Source: Methylobacterium sp. Leaf465 (GTDB lineage: Bacteria > Pseudomonadota > Alphaproteobacteria > Rhizobiales > Beijerinckiaceae). From it: DNA of 64,000 nt. Every line of letters starts with the position of its first letter. The stretch's first letter is position 1. The position numbers were made by a program, and so were the translations under genes. Below, in pieces: positions 7,239 through 17,863 of this stretch. The notes beneath the pieces were generated by a model. The model ran no database searches and was not told where the DNA came from. It saw only the letters and a list, made by a program, of their open reading frames with translations. The stretch lies in contig NZ_LMRA01000034.1 in the NCBI RefSeq assembly GCF_001424705.1, positions 245,988 through 309,987 on the forward strand. The letters are read 5' to 3'.

Positions 7239-10086
7239 GCGATCCCGGGACCGAAGACCTGCATCGCCGCATCGCCGCGCTGGAGGCCGAGCTCGCCCGC
7301 CTGCGCGGCGCGCCGGCGGCACAGCGCGAGGCGGAGCTGCGCCTCATCACCGACGCGCTGCCGGTGCTCGTGGCCTATCTCGACCGCGACTAAACCCACC
7401 GGTTCAACAACCGCGCCTACAAGACCTGGTTCGGGCGCGGCGTCGACACCCTGGTCGGTCGCCCCGCCCGCGAGGTGCTCGGCCCCGAGATCTTCGCGCA
7501 GCACCGCTCCGACATGGACCGGGCGCTGGCCGGCGAGACCATCGCCCGCGACGGCGTCCTGCCGGACGGCCACGGTCGCCTCCGAGCCTGCGCCATCCAG
7601 TACATCCCGCGCCGGACCGAGGCCGGCGCGGTGGAGGGCTTCTTCGTCCTCGCCATCGACGTCGAGGAGCGCCGCGCCGCCGAGGCCCGGCGGATCGCGG
7701 TGGCCGAGTTCGGAGACCGCCTGCGCGACCTCGACGACACCGCCGCCATCGCGTACATGGCCGCGGAAATCCTCGGAACCACCCTCGGCGTCAGCCGGGC
7801 CGGCTACGGCACCATCGACGCCGTGGCGGAGACCATCCTGATCGAGCGCGACTGGAACGCCCCCGGTATCCGGAGCCTCGCCGGGACCCTGCACTTTCGC
7901 GATTACGGCTCCTACATCGAGGATCTGGAGCGCGGCGAGACCGTGATCTGCAGCGATGCCGACGCCGACTCGCGCACCGCCTCCGGCGCCGAGGCCTTGA
8001 AGGCGATCAGCGTGCACTCTTTCGTCAACATGCCGCTGACCGAGCACGGCGGCTTCGTCGCGCTTCTCTATCTGAACCATGCCACCGCCCGGTCCTGGTC
8101 GCCCGAAGAGCTCGCCTTCATGCGCAACGTCGCCGAGCGCGTGCGGGCGGCCACCGAGCGCAGCCGCGCGACCTCCGCGCGACGGGCGAGCGACGCGCAG
8201 TTCCACGCCTTCGCACAGGCGGTCCCGATCCACGTCTGGGCGGTCTCCGCCACCGGTGCCCTTGATTGGTTCAACGCCGCCTGCGCCGCCTATTGCGGCC
8301 CCGCCCTCGACGGGGTCCGCGGCGCGGCCTGGGCCGCCCTCGTCCACCCCGCGGACCGCGCGGCGGTGGAGGCCTGGGAGGCCTGCCTCGAAGACGGCCG
8401 GCCCTACGCCGACGAGTTCCGCATCCGCCGCGACGACGACGCCTATCGCTGGTTCCTGGTGCGGGCCGAGCCGATCCGGGCGGCCGACGGCACCATCCTG
8501 CGCTGGGTCGGCACCAGCACCGACATCGACGACCAGAAGGTCACGAGCGCCGAACTGGCGCGCCTGAACAGCAGCCTGGAGCGCCAGGTCGAGAGCCGCA
8601 CCCGCGAGCGCGACCGCATCTGGGAGACCACCACCGACCTGATGGGGACCGCCGGGCTCGACGGCTACCTGAAGACCATCAACCCGGCCTGGGGCCGCAC
8701 CCTCGGCTGGGACGAGGACGCCCTGCTCGGCCGGCCCTTCGCGGCGTTGATCGATCCGGCTGACCATGCCGAGACGGCCGAGGTTGTCCGCCGTCTCGCG
8801 CGGGGCGAGACCGTGACCGGCTTCGTCGACCGCGTCTTCACGAAGGCGGGTGACCGGCGCACGGTGATGTGGACGGCGGCTCCCGACGGAGAGACCTTCA
8901 CCGTCATCGGACGGGACATCACCGACCAGCGCCGGACCGAGGAGGCCCTGCGCCAGGCGCAGAAGATGGAGGCGGTGGGCCAGCTCACCGGCGGACTGGC
9001 CTACGACTTCAACAACCTGCTCACGGGGATCTCCGGCAGCCTCGAACTGCTTCAGGTCCACATGGCGCAGGGACGGATCACACAGACCTCGATCGCTACA
9101 TCAACGCGGCGCAGGGCGCGGCCAAGCGTGCCGCCGCCCTGACGCACCGCCTCCACGCCTTCTCGCGCCGGCAGACCCTCGACCCCAGGCCCACCAGCGT
9201 GAACGGCCTCATCGCCGGCATGGAGGAGCTGGTGCGCCGCACGGTCGGGCCGGCGGTGACCATCGAGGTGGTCGGCGCAGCCGGTCTCTGGACCGCCCTG
9301 GTCGATTCGAACCAGCTCGAGAACGCCCTCCTCAACCTCTGCATCAACGCCCGCGATGCCATGCCGGAGGGCGGCCGCATCACCATCGAGACGGCCAACA
9401 AGTGGCTTGATCTCCGCGCGGCCCGCGAGCGGGACCTGGAGCCGGGGCAATTCCTCTCCCTGTGCGTCACCGATACCGGCACCGGCATGACGCCGGAGGT
9501 GATCGCCCGCGCCTTCGATCCGTTCTTCACGACGAAGCCCCTGGGCGAGGGGACCGGCCTCGGCCTGTCGATGATCTACGGCTTCGCCCGTCAGTCGGGC
9601 GGCCAGGTGCGGATCTATTCGGAGGTCGGCCAGGGCACGACGGTATGCCTCTACCTGCCCCGCCACTACGGGGAGGCCGACCTCGGCAACGCACCCCGGG
9701 CCGAGCAGGGCCAGACCGTTCTCATCGTCGACGACGAGCCCACCGTGCGGATGCTCGCGACCGAGGTGCTGGAGGATCTCGGCTACACCGCCATCGAGGC
9801 GGCGGACGGGGCGGCGGGCCTCAAGGTGCTCGAATCGGACGTGCGGCTCGACCTCCTGGTGACGGATGTCGGCCTGCCCGGCGGCATGAACGGCCGCCAG
9901 ATGGCCGATGCAGGCCGGGTCGTACGCCCTGGCCTGAAGGTGCTGTTCATCACCGGCTACGCCGAGAACGCCGTGCTGGGCAACGGATACCTCGCGCCCG
10001 GCATGCAGGTGCTGACCAAGCCCTTCGTGATGGAGTCGCTCGCCGGACGCATCAAGGAACTCATCGCCGGGACCGACGGGGCGTGA
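7235..10086 (+). pseudogene. Hybrid sensor histidine kinase (PAS-GAF-PAS-PAS-HisKA-HATPase-REC), disrupted
   Basis: Joining the frames gives a kinase of about 950 residues: a short coiled coil, a PAS domain, a GAF domain (about 7690-8170), two more PAS domains (8200-8560 and 8620-8930), HisKA, HATPase with intact NLCINARDAM, DTGTGM and GEGTGLGLS motifs, and a receiver with LLVTDVGLPG. Three lesions are visible. TAA at 7391-7393 interrupts the first PAS ([17 protein letters not shown]). The H-box reads GLAYDFNN, with TAC at 9002-9004 in place of the phosphoacceptor His. A frame change follows at about 9080-9087, within ACGGATCACACAGACCTC, where two extra bases would explain the shift. There is also no normal start codon: CTG at the aroB stop is the only candidate near the first conserved residues. 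A sequencing error could explain one lesion but hardly all. Confidence 0.85.
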
Positions 10087-10150
10087 ACGGCCCGGCCCGC
10101 GCCGTGGTAAGCACCGGCTCGACCTGACGACATCCTCCGGCATCGCACGC

Positions 10151-11446
10151 ATGGAACCCCATACCGATCTCTGGCTGGCCGCGAGCATCGTGGTCATCTC
10201 GCTCCTGCTCTCGGCCTTCTTCGCCGGCGCCGAGACCGCCTTCACGGCGGCGTCCCGGGCCCGCATGCTGGCCCTGGAGAATGCCGGCGACGCGCGCGCG
10301 CGCCTCGTCAACGCCATCATGGCGAGCCGCGAGCGCTTCATCGGCGCCATGCTCATCGGCTACAACATCGTGGCGATCGGCGCCTCGGCCTTCACCACCG
10401 GCGTGCTCACCACCCTCTTCGGCAAGAGCGGCATCCTCTACGCCACCGGGGTGATGTCGGTCCTGGTCATCATCTTCGCCGAGGTGCTGCCCAAGACCCT
10501 CGCGATCAACAAGCCGGACAGCGCCGCCCTGGTCATGGCCCGGCCGGTGGCCTTCGCGGTGGCCCTGCTCGGGCCGGCGGCGCTCGCCATCGAGGCCCTG
10601 GTGCGCGGCATGCTCCGTCCCTTCGGCGTCCGGATCGGCGAGCGCCAGACCATCCTGTCGGCCACCGACGAGATCCGCGGCCAGGTCGCCCTGCTCCATC
10701 GCGAGGGTGGCGTGGCCAAGGCCGAGCGCGACATGCTCGGCGGTCTCCTCGACCTGTCGGACCTCACCGTCTCGGAGGTGATGGTCCACCGCACCAAGAT
10801 GCGCACCATCGATGTCGACCTGCCCTCGGAGGAGATCGTGCGCGCAGTGCTGGCCTCGCCCTACACGCGCATGCCCCTCTGGCGCGGCACGACGGAGAAC
10901 ATCGTGGGCGTGCTGCACGCCAAGGATCTCCTCCGGGCGCTGGACGCCGCTGGCGGCGACGCCGCCGGTCTCAAGGTCGAGGCCCTGGCGTTGGAGACCT
11001 GGTTCGTGCCGGACACCACCTCCCTGCGCAACCAGCTCAAGGCCTTCCTCGCCAAGAAGACCCACTTCGCCCTGGTGGTCGACGAGTACGGCGAGGTGAT
11101 GGGCCTCGTGACCCTGGAAGATATCCTCGAAGAGATCGTGGGCGACATCGCCGACGAGCACGACGTCACCGTCTCCGGGGTGCGGGCCCAGGGCGACGGC
11201 TCGGTGCATGCCGACGGCAGCGTGCCGATCCGCGACCTCAACCGGGCCATGGACTGGGACCTGCCCGACGACGAGGCCACCACCATCGCGGGGCTCGTCA
11301 TTCACGAGGCCCGGGCGATTCCCGACACCGGGACAGCTTTCAACTTCCACGGCTTCCGCTTCCAGGTCCTGCGCAAGGCCCGCAACCGGATCACCGCCCT
11401 CCGGATCACGCCGCTCGGTCCCGGTCTGCGCAAGGTGGAGCCGTGA
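10151..11446 (+). CDS. CNNM/CorC-HlyC family membrane protein with CBS pair
   Basis: A 431-residue protein: an N-terminal DUF21 (CNNM) membrane domain of about 190 residues with the motifs SAFFAGAETAFTAASRARM and FAEVLPKTLA, a CBS pair (about 205-330, including VMVHRTKM and FALVVDEYGEVMGLVTLEDILEEIVGDI), and a C-terminal CorC/HlyC domain (about 345-425). Family members are implicated in Mg2+ or Co2+ efflux or homeostasis; older hemolysin labels are not functional evidence. It follows the kinase remnant and the aro genes, a placement conserved in related genomes. The ATG at 10151 begins just before the first membrane helix. Confidence 0.9.
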   Translation: MEPHTDLWLAASIVVISLLLSAFFAGAETAFTAASRARMLALENAGDARARLVNAIMASRERFIGAMLIGYNIVAIGASAFTTGVLTTLFGKSGILYATGVMSVLVIIFAEVLPKTLAINKPDSAALVMARPVAFAVALLGPAALAIEALVRGMLRPFGVRIGERQTILSATDEIRGQVALLHREGGVAKAERDMLGGLLDLSDLTVSEVMVHRTKMRTIDVDLPSEEIVRAVLASPYTRMPLWRGTTENIVGVLHAKDLLRALDAAGGDAAGLKVEALALETWFVPDTTSLRNQLKAFLAKKTHFALVVDEYGEVMGLVTLEDILEEIVGDIADEHDVTVSGVRAQGDGSVHADGSVPIRDLNRAMDWDLPDDEATTIAGLVIHEARAIPDTGTAFNFHGFRFQVLRKARNRITALRITPLGPGLRKVEP

Positions 11447-11598
11447 CGACCCGCCATCCGCGGAGGTCGTCGACGGGCCTCGGACGTCCAGATCTGGGTA
11501 ACCATGATCGTATAGAATAGCTTCGGACGCTGGTCCGCCGTCCCGAAGGGGCGAGCGGCTTCTGGATCATCGAACGAGCGAGGGGGCGGAACCGATTG

Positions 11599-12774
11599 AT
11601 GCTGCTCGATGCCTCGACCCTTCTGCTCGTGACCGTGATCCTGACCTTCATGGTCGGCAGCCTGTTTCTGCTGTCCTGGAGCCAGGCCCGCCACGTCCAC
11701 GCCCTGGCGATCTGGGGCATCGCCCACATCACCGGCGCGATGGCCTCGGCCTTGCTGTCCCTGCGCGGGATGATTCCGGACTGGGTCTCGATCGGGGTCG
11801 CCAACGGCGTGATGATCGGGGCCTACGGCCTGATCTGGACCGGGACCCGCGCGTTCGAGGGACGGCGCGCCCGCTTCGCACCGATCGCAGTGGCGATCGC
11901 GCTCTGGGGGACGAGTTGCCTGGTCCCGGCGTTCTTCGCCTCGGTTCCCGCCCGGGTGATGCTGGCCTCGAGCCTCGCGGGAGGTTTCTGCCTGCTGGCC
12001 GCTCGCGAGATCTGGCGGGCCCGGGCCGAACCTCTGGTGTCGCGCTATCCCGGCGTTGCCCTGCTGCTGATCTACACCTTCGCCTACTGGATCCGCGTGC
12101 CCCTTGCACTCGTCGCGCCGCCGCAGACCAAACCGAATCCGCTGCAGACGCCCTGGCTGACCATCCTGTGCCTCGCCGGCATGCTCTTCACCCTGGCGAT
12201 CGCCTTCGTGTTCATGTCGCTGACGAAGGAGCGCGCGGAGCGCCTGCAGCGCCTCGCTGCCGACACCGACGCGCTCACCGGCATCCTCAGCCGGCGCGCC
12301 TTCGTGGCCCGGGCCGAGGCTGCGCTGGGGGAGGGCGGTACCATCACCCTGCTCCTGTTCGACCTCGACCACTTCAAGCGCATCAACGACCGGCACGGCC
12401 ACGCGGTGGGCGATGGCGTCCTCGTCGGATTTTGCCACGCCGTGTCGGCGCTGCTGCCGGGCTCCGCGATCTTCGGTCGGATGGGCGGCGAGGAATTCGC
12501 CTGCCTCCTGCGCGGACTCACCCCGGAGGAGGCCTTGACCAAGGCCGAGTTCCTGCGTCGCGCCGTGGCCCGGATCGCCGTGCCGGAATTGCCGCACCTT
12601 GCGATCGGCGTCAGCATCGGTCTGGCGGTGCCGGAGGAGGGCTCCGCCGCCGTGGAGTCGGGACGCCGGCTCGATGCCCTACTCAGCCGGGCGGATGCAG
12701 CGCTCTACCAAGCCAAGCACAACGGGCGCGGGCGGACCGAGCCCGCACCGCACCCGCTGCTCCGAGTCGTTTGA
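11599..12774 (+). CDS. Membrane-bound diguanylate cyclase (GGDEF)
   Basis: A 391-residue protein with six or so hydrophobic segments in the first 210 residues and a C-terminal GGDEF domain. The active-site motif is GGEEF at about residues 296-300, preceded by the substrate-binding DLDHFKRINDRHGHAVGD. This is expected to make cyclic di-GMP from two GTP. The inhibitory RxxD site five residues upstream is absent (the sequence is PGSAIFGRM), so feedback inhibition through it is unlikely. No EAL domain. The ATG at 11599 follows a purine-rich GAGGGGGCGG; an overlapping TTG lies one codon earlier. The stop codon is part of the first 19-bp repeat. Confidence 0.9.
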   Translation: MLLDASTLLLVTVILTFMVGSLFLLSWSQARHVHALAIWGIAHITGAMASALLSLRGMIPDWVSIGVANGVMIGAYGLIWTGTRAFEGRRARFAPIAVAIALWGTSCLVPAFFASVPARVMLASSLAGGFCLLAAREIWRARAEPLVSRYPGVALLLIYTFAYWIRVPLALVAPPQTKPNPLQTPWLTILCLAGMLFTLAIAFVFMSLTKERAERLQRLAADTDALTGILSRRAFVARAEAALGEGGTITLLLFDLDHFKRINDRHGHAVGDGVLVGFCHAVSALLPGSAIFGRMGGEEFACLLRGLTPEEALTKAEFLRRAVARIAVPELPHLAIGVSIGLAVPEEGSAAVESGRRLDALLSRADAALYQAKHNGRGRTEPAPHPLLRVV

Positions 12775-12924
12775 GGCAGGGCAAGTCGCCTGAGGCAGGG
12801 CAAGTCGCCTGAGGCAGGGCAAGTCGCCTGAGGCAGGGCAAGTCGCCTGAGGCAGGGCAAGTCGCCTGAGGCAGGGCGAGTCGCCTGAGGCAGGGCGAGT
12901 CGCCTGAGGCAGGGCGAGTCGCCT
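12773..12924. repeat. Eight direct tandem copies of a 19-bp unit between convergent genes
   Basis: The unit GAGGCAGGGCAAGTCGCCT occurs eight times without spacers. The first five copies are identical and the last three carry CGAG instead of CAAG; a degenerate ninth runs into the 3' end of the prolyl isomerase gene. The first copy starts inside the stop codon of the GGDEF gene. Each unit contains CAGG and CCTG arms and could form a small hairpin, so the array may act in termination of the two convergent transcripts. It is not a CRISPR, since there are no spacers. Confidence 0.95.
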
Positions 12925-12932
12925 GAGGCGGG

Positions 12933-13853
12933 TTACGGCGCCTTCTGAGCCGGGGCGGGCGCCACGGCCGGAGCGGCCGCCGTGCGCTCGATCTTGGCCC
13001 CCTCGCGCAGTTTCAGGATCAGGTCCTGCTGCGCCTTGCGGGTCAGGTACTGGTCCACCTGCTCCTTCATCTCATCGAAGGTCGGGACCGGCTTGGTGCG
13101 CTTCTCCTCGAGCTTGATCACGTGCCAGCCGAACTGGGTCTTGACCGGATCGGACACCTGCCCCGGGCTCATCTTGAAGGCGGCCTCGGCGAAGGGAGCG
13201 ACCATGCGCTCCTTGGTGAACCAGCCGAGGTCGCCGCCCTCGGTCTTCGAACCGGGATCCTTCGACACCTCGGCCGCGACCCGGGCGAAGTCCTCGCCGC
13301 CCTTGATCCGCGCCGCGATCTTCTTGGCCTCGTCCTCGCTCTCCACGAGGATGTGGCGGGCGTGGGCCTCCTCCTCGGGCTTCATCGCCTTGACGGTCTG
13401 GTCGTAGAGGGCCTTGGCCGCCTCCGGCGTCGCCGCCTTCTTGGCCTCGCGCTCCAGGTACTCGTCGAGGAGGAGCTTGTCCTTGAAGTAGGCGAGCTTG
13501 CGCTGGAAATCCGGCGAATCACCGATCTTGGCGGCTTCGGCCGCCTGGGCCCCGACCTTGAGGTCGATCATGTAGTCGACGAGGAGAGCTTTCTTCTGGG
13601 CGTCGTCGACGCCGGGCAGAGAGAGGGCGGGATCTTCGGCCGCGATGGCGAGGTCTCCCGCGGTGATCGGCGCCCCGTTCACCTTCGCCACCACGGTCTC
13701 GGGAGCGACGGGTGCTGCGGCCGGTGCCGGGGCGGCCGGCGCCTGTGCCCGGGCCGAGGCCAGCGGCAGGCCGAGCGCCAAGGCGACAGCGCCCGTGCGC
13801 AGGAGGCCCGTGCGCAGGAGTCCGGAGCGCGAAAGAGACTTGATCATCGTCAT
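12933..13853 (-). CDS. Periplasmic parvulin-type peptidyl-prolyl cis-trans isomerase
   Basis: A 306-residue protein with a signal peptide (leucine-rich segment ending ASARAQA), an Ala/Pro linker, a SurA-N-like helical region (about 50-150) and a parvulin domain (about 160-260) with the signatures HARHILV, GGDLGWF and MVAPFAEAAF. Such proteins catalyse Xaa-Pro isomerisation and help fold outer-membrane proteins. The start MTMIKSLSRSG is chosen because it opens the signal peptide and AAGGA lies 7 bases upstream; the frame extends to 13979 but those residues are not conserved-looking. It is divergent from secA, a pairing that suits an exported folding factor. Confidence 0.9.
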   Translation of the reverse strand: MTMIKSLSRSGLLRTGLLRTGAVALALGLPLASARAQAPAAPAPAAAPVAPETVVAKVNGAPITAGDLAIAAEDPALSLPGVDDAQKKALLVDYMIDLKVGAQAAEAAKIGDSPDFQRKLAYFKDKLLLDEYLEREAKKAATPEAAKALYDQTVKAMKPEEEAHARHILVESEDEAKKIAARIKGGEDFARVAAEVSKDPGSKTEGGDLGWFTKERMVAPFAEAAFKMSPGQVSDPVKTQFGWHVIKLEEKRTKPVPTFDEMKEQVDQYLTRKAQQDLILKLREGAKIERTAAAPAVAPAPAQKAP

Positions 13854-14465
13854 GGAGGCGTCCTTGGGAGCGCCGCCCACGTCCCGGCACGGGGCCGGTC
13901 GGAGGTCGTCGCAGGGGGCGGTCGAGCGAGGTGCGGCCGGGGGCCGCGGATTGGCCGCGTCATCAGGTGGCGCGTGCACCCCCCGATGGCAAGCACGGCC
14001 GCAGCGTCGAGCGGCCGAATCCAGGCGCCCGTTCGCCGCGCACGCGACGCACCCTCACGCCGTTCCCTCTCCCGTCGCTGCGACCGGTGCGTCGGGCGAT
14101 CACGATGCGGGGAGATCCCGCGAGCGGCCCGGACACGCGCGCCCGCATCCTTCGTATGAGGACTGAGACCATGAGAACCGGGGCCACGGCACCCCGGCGC
14201 CGACTCCGGCCCACGGGGTTTGCGCGGGCGAATCACGCCCCGGATCGAAACGCGGCGCGTCCGCGTTGGCCGGGTCAAAGCCGGCTCAGCGCCCCTCCGG
14301 GCGTGCGGCTGCTCGACGTCCTCCGCTTGCCCCGCGCTGACCCGGCCCCACCCGATACCCCGGTGTGGACGCGGGCCGGCTCTTTCGGATGCGCCGGCCC
14401 GTGTTTACCTCTATAAGCCCGGCCAACATTCGCCTTCAGACTTTTCGATCGACCGTAGGTTCACG
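13854..14465. other. 612-bp divergent intergenic region between prolyl isomerase and secA
   Basis: No credible gene. The sequence is GC-rich with a less GC-rich stretch just before secA, where TATAAG (14412-14417) could be a -10 element; no good -35 stands at the right distance. It must hold the promoters of both flanking genes. No secM-like or riboswitch structure recognised. Confidence 0.6.
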
Positions 14466-17360
14466 ATGCTCGGTGCCCTCGCCAAGAAGATTTTCGGCTC
14501 GTCCAACGACCGGCGCGTGAAGGGCTATCGTCCCCGTGTGGCCGAGATCAACGCCCTGGAGCCGCAGGTCGCCGCGCTCTCGGACGACCAGCTCCGCGCC
14601 CGCACCGACATGCTGAAGGCCGAGCTCGCCGCCGGCAAGACGCTCGATGACATCCTCGTGCCCGCCTTCGCCACCGTGCGCGAGGCGGCCAAGCGCGTGC
14701 TCGGCCAGCGCCACTTCGACGTGCAGCTTATCGGCGGCATGGTGCTCCACGAGAGCGGAATCGCCGAGATGCGCACCGGCGAGGGCAAGACCCTGGTGGC
14801 GACCCTGCCGGTCTACCTCAATGCCCTCTCGGGGCTGGGCGTCCACGTGGTCACGGTGAACGACTACCTGGCCGCCCGCGACGCGGAGTGGATGGGCCGG
14901 GTCTACCGCTTCCTCGGCCTCACCGTCGGCACCATCGTGCACGGGCTCGACGACGGCCAGCGGAAGGAGGCCTACGCCGCCGACATCACCTACGGCACGA
15001 ACAACGAGTTCGGGTTCGACTACCTGCGCGACAACATGAAGTACGAGCTCAGCCAGCTGTCCCAGCGCGGGCACAACTTCGCGATCGTCGACGAGGTCGA
15101 TTCGATCCTGATCGACGAGGCCCGAACCCCGCTGATCATCTCCGGCCCGGTCGACGACCGCTCTGAGCTCTACGTCTCGGTCGACGCGCTGATGCCGCAT
15201 CTCGAGCGGGAGCATTACGATCTTGACGAGAAGCAGCGCACGGTCTCGCTGACCGAGAGCGGCAACGAGTTCGTCGAGGACCTCCTGCGCGGGGCTGATC
15301 TCCTCAAGGAGGGCGACCTCTACGACGCGCACAACGTCAGCCTCGTCCACCACGTGAACCTGGCCCTGCGCGCCCACACCCTGTTCACCCTGGACAAGGA
15401 CTACATCGTCAAGAACGACGAGGTGGTGATCATCGACGAGTTCACCGGCCGCATGATGCAGGGCCGACGCTACTCGGAAGGCCTGCACCAGGCGCTCGAG
15501 GCCAAGGAGCGGGTGACGATCCAGCCCGAGAACCAGACGCTGGCCTCGATCACCTTCCAGAACTACTTCCGCCTCTATTCCAAGCTCGCCGGCATGACCG
15601 GTACGGCCTCCACCGAGGCCGACGAGTTCGCCGAGATCTACAAGCTTGAGGTCGTCGACATCCCGACCAACAAAGAGGTCGAGCGCGTCGACGAGGACGA
15701 CGAGGTCTACCGGACGGTGGCCGAGAAGTACGACGGCATCATCGCCGAGATCGAGAAGGCGCATGCGCGCCACCAGCCGATCCTGGTCGGCACCGGCTCG
15801 ATCGAGAAGTCGCAGCACCTGGCCGAGATGCTGGTCAAGGCAGGCTTCCGCCAGCTCGACTACTCGGACCCCAACGCCCTCACGGACGTCTACGCCGCTG
15901 CCCGCGAAGGCCGGGTGACGAAGCGCTTCGCCGTGCTCAACGCCCGCTTCCACGAGCAGGAAGCCTACATCGTCGCCGAGGCCGGCGTGCCCGGCGCCAT
16001 CACCATCGCTACCAACATGGCCGGGCGCGGCACCGACATCAAGCTCGGCGGCAACGTCGAGATGCGCGTGGAGAAGGAGCTTGCCAGCGTGCCCGAGGGG
16101 CCGGAGCGCAACGCGAAGATCGAGGCGATCAAGGCCGAGATCGCTGAGAACCGCGACAAGGTGCTGGCCTCGGGCGAGGCGGCCGACCCGGCTGCGGGCC
16201 GCAAGGTCGCCCTGCCGGGCGGCCTCTACATCATCGGCACCGAGCGCCACGAATCCCGCCGAATCGACAACCAGCTGCGTGGCCGCTCCGGTCGCCAGGG
16301 CGATCCCGGCCGCTCGAAGTTCTACCTGTCGCTCCAGGACGACCTGATGCGGATCTTCGGGTCCGACCGCATGGACGGCATGCTGACCCGCCTCGGCCTG
16401 GAGCAGGGCGAGGCGATCATCCATCCCTGGATCAACAAGGCCATCGAGAAGGCGCAGCAGAAGGTCGAGGCGCGCAACTTCGACATGCGCAAGAACGTGC
16501 TCAAGTACGACAACGTCATGAACGACCAGCGCAAGGTCGTGTTCGAGCAGCGCCGCGACTTCATGGGCCAGGACAGCGTGCGCGAGACCGTGGACGAGAT
16601 GCGCCACGGCGTCGTCGACGACCTCGTGGCGGTGCACGTGCCCGAGAACGCCTACGCCGAGCAGTGGGACATCGAGGGCCTGCGCGAGCGGGTCCAGACG
16701 GTGCTCAACCTCGACGTTGCGGTGGAGGACTGGGCCAAGGAGGAGGGCATCGCCGACGAGGAGATGCGCGACCGCCTGCGCCAGGCCGCTGACGAGGCCT
16801 ATGCCGGGCGCACCGAGAAGAATACGCCCGAGGTGATGACCTATGTCGAGAAGCAGGTGCTCCTGCAGACTCTCGACCACCTCTGGCGCGAGCACCTCGT
16901 CACCCTCGACCACCTGCGCCAGGTGGTGGGCTGGCGCGGCGTCGCCCAGCGCGATCCCCTCAACGAGTACAAGTCCGAGGCGTTCGAGCTGTTCAACAGC
17001 CTGGTCGCCGCCCTGCGCGAGCAGGTGACGCAGCAGCTCTCGCGCATCGAGATCATGTACGAGGAGCCGCCCGTGGAGGGCGCCGACAACCCCTTCGCCC
17101 CACCCGGCCTGCCCCCGATGTTCGCCCAGCACCTCGATCCCGTCACCGGTGAGAACGAGATGGCGGGCACCGGTACGGGTAGCGACGGCGGCGCGGGTCC
17201 CGCCTACGGCTACGCCGCACGCGAGATGGCCACGGACACCGCCGTTCTCGAGCGCAACCCGGACGATTCCTCCACCTGGGGCCGCGTCGGGCGCAACGAA
17301 CCTTGTCCCTGCGGCTCGGGCAAGAAGTACAAGCACTGCCACGGGACGCTGACGGCCTGA
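14466..17360 (+). CDS. secA: Preprotein translocase ATPase SecA
   Basis: A 964-residue motor ATPase that drives proteins through SecYEG. Walker A is in [14 protein letters not shown] (about residues 102-115); the DEAD-like [20 protein letters not shown], the NBD2 motif [15 protein letters not shown] and [10 protein letters not shown] arginines are intact. The C-terminus has the zinc and SecB-binding motif with Cys947, Cys949, Cys958 and His959 ([13 protein letters not shown]). The ATG at 14466 gives the standard N-terminus [11 protein letters not shown]; the frame is open further upstream but that part is not SecA-like. The following acetyltransferase overlaps its stop codon. Confidence 0.98.
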   Translation: MLGALAKKIFGSSNDRRVKGYRPRVAEINALEPQVAALSDDQLRARTDMLKAELAAGKTLDDILVPAFATVREAAKRVLGQRHFDVQLIGGMVLHESGIAEMRTGEGKTLVATLPVYLNALSGLGVHVVTVNDYLAARDAEWMGRVYRFLGLTVGTIVHGLDDGQRKEAYAADITYGTNNEFGFDYLRDNMKYELSQLSQRGHNFAIVDEVDSILIDEARTPLIISGPVDDRSELYVSVDALMPHLEREHYDLDEKQRTVSLTESGNEFVEDLLRGADLLKEGDLYDAHNVSLVHHVNLALRAHTLFTLDKDYIVKNDEVVIIDEFTGRMMQGRRYSEGLHQALEAKERVTIQPENQTLASITFQNYFRLYSKLAGMTGTASTEADEFAEIYKLEVVDIPTNKEVERVDEDDEVYRTVAEKYDGIIAEIEKAHARHQPILVGTGSIEKSQHLAEMLVKAGFRQLDYSDPNALTDVYAAAREGRVTKRFAVLNARFHEQEAYIVAEAGVPGAITIATNMAGRGTDIKLGGNVEMRVEKELASVPEGPERNAKIEAIKAEIAENRDKVLASGEAADPAAGRKVALPGGLYIIGTERHESRRIDNQLRGRSGRQGDPGRSKFYLSLQDDLMRIFGSDRMDGMLTRLGLEQGEAIIHPWINKAIEKAQQKVEARNFDMRKNVLKYDNVMNDQRKVVFEQRRDFMGQDSVRETVDEMRHGVVDDLVAVHVPENAYAEQWDIEGLRERVQTVLNLDVAVEDWAKEEGIADEEMRDRLRQAADEAYAGRTEKNTPEVMTYVEKQVLLQTLDHLWREHLVTLDHLRQVVGWRGVAQRDPLNEYKSEAFELFNSLVAALREQVTQQLSRIEIMYEEPPVEGADNPFAPPGLPPMFAQHLDPVTGENEMAGTGTGSDGGAGPAYGYAAREMATDTAVLERNPDDSSTWGRVGRNEPCPCGSGKKYKHCHGTLTA

Positions 17361-17770
17361 GCGTACCGGCGGTCGCCTACGGCATCGAGCCGGACCTCGA
17401 CGCGGCGGAGTTCCGCCGCGTCCTGATCGAGTCCGGACTCGCCGTGCGCCGCCCGACCGACGACCTGCCGCGCCTGGCCCGGATGCTGGCGCAGGCCGAT
17501 CTCGTCGTCACCGCCCGGCGGGACGACGACCTCGTCGGCGTCGCGCGCACGCTCACGGTTTTCGTGTTCTGCGCCTATCTCTCGGACCTCGCGGTGAGCC
17601 GCTCCGCGCAGGGGCTCGGGATCGGCCGCGGCCTCCTCGCCGCCACCCGAGCGGCAGTCGGGCCGCAGGCCTCGCTCCTGCTGACGGCCGCCCCCGGGGC
17701 CGTCAGCTTCTACGATCGGATCGGGATGCCGCGGGTGGCGGATGCCTTCCGCTACGACCGCGAGGCCTGA
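17357..17770 (+). CDS. GNAT family N-acetyltransferase
   Basis: About 137 residues with a GNAT fold: a helical start ([18 protein letters not shown]), a central strand [29 protein letters not shown] with the acetyl-CoA pyrophosphate loop (QGLGIG, an R/Q-x-x-G-x-G/A variant), and a C-terminal SFYDRIGM. The acceptor is unknown. No ATG or GTG is available near the first conserved residue. The frame begins either at CTG overlapping the secA stop or at TTG 17303 inside secA, so the start is uncertain and expression may depend on readthrough or coupling from secA. Confidence 0.75.
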   Translation: MSVPAVAYGIEPDLDAAEFRRVLIESGLAVRRPTDDLPRLARMLAQADLVVTARRDDDLVGVARTLTVFVFCAYLSDLAVSRSAQGLGIGRGLLAATRAAVGPQASLLLTAAPGAVSFYDRIGMPRVADAFRYDREA

Positions 17771-17863
17771 CCCGCCGCCTCGAAATCGCCGCCCCTGCCC
17801 AGAAACGAACCCATTTGGTGGTCAAGCCATATGGATACGCTTGAGGGAGTGGAGCGAGACGGC

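Noticed and set aside
12773..12924. CRISPR array
   Set aside because: Units abut directly with no spacers, and no cas gene is in the window.
14436..17342. 968-codon open frame antisense to secA
   Set aside because: Composition is His/Val/Asp/Arg-rich as expected from the complement of GC-rich codons, and the sense strand encodes unmistakable SecA.
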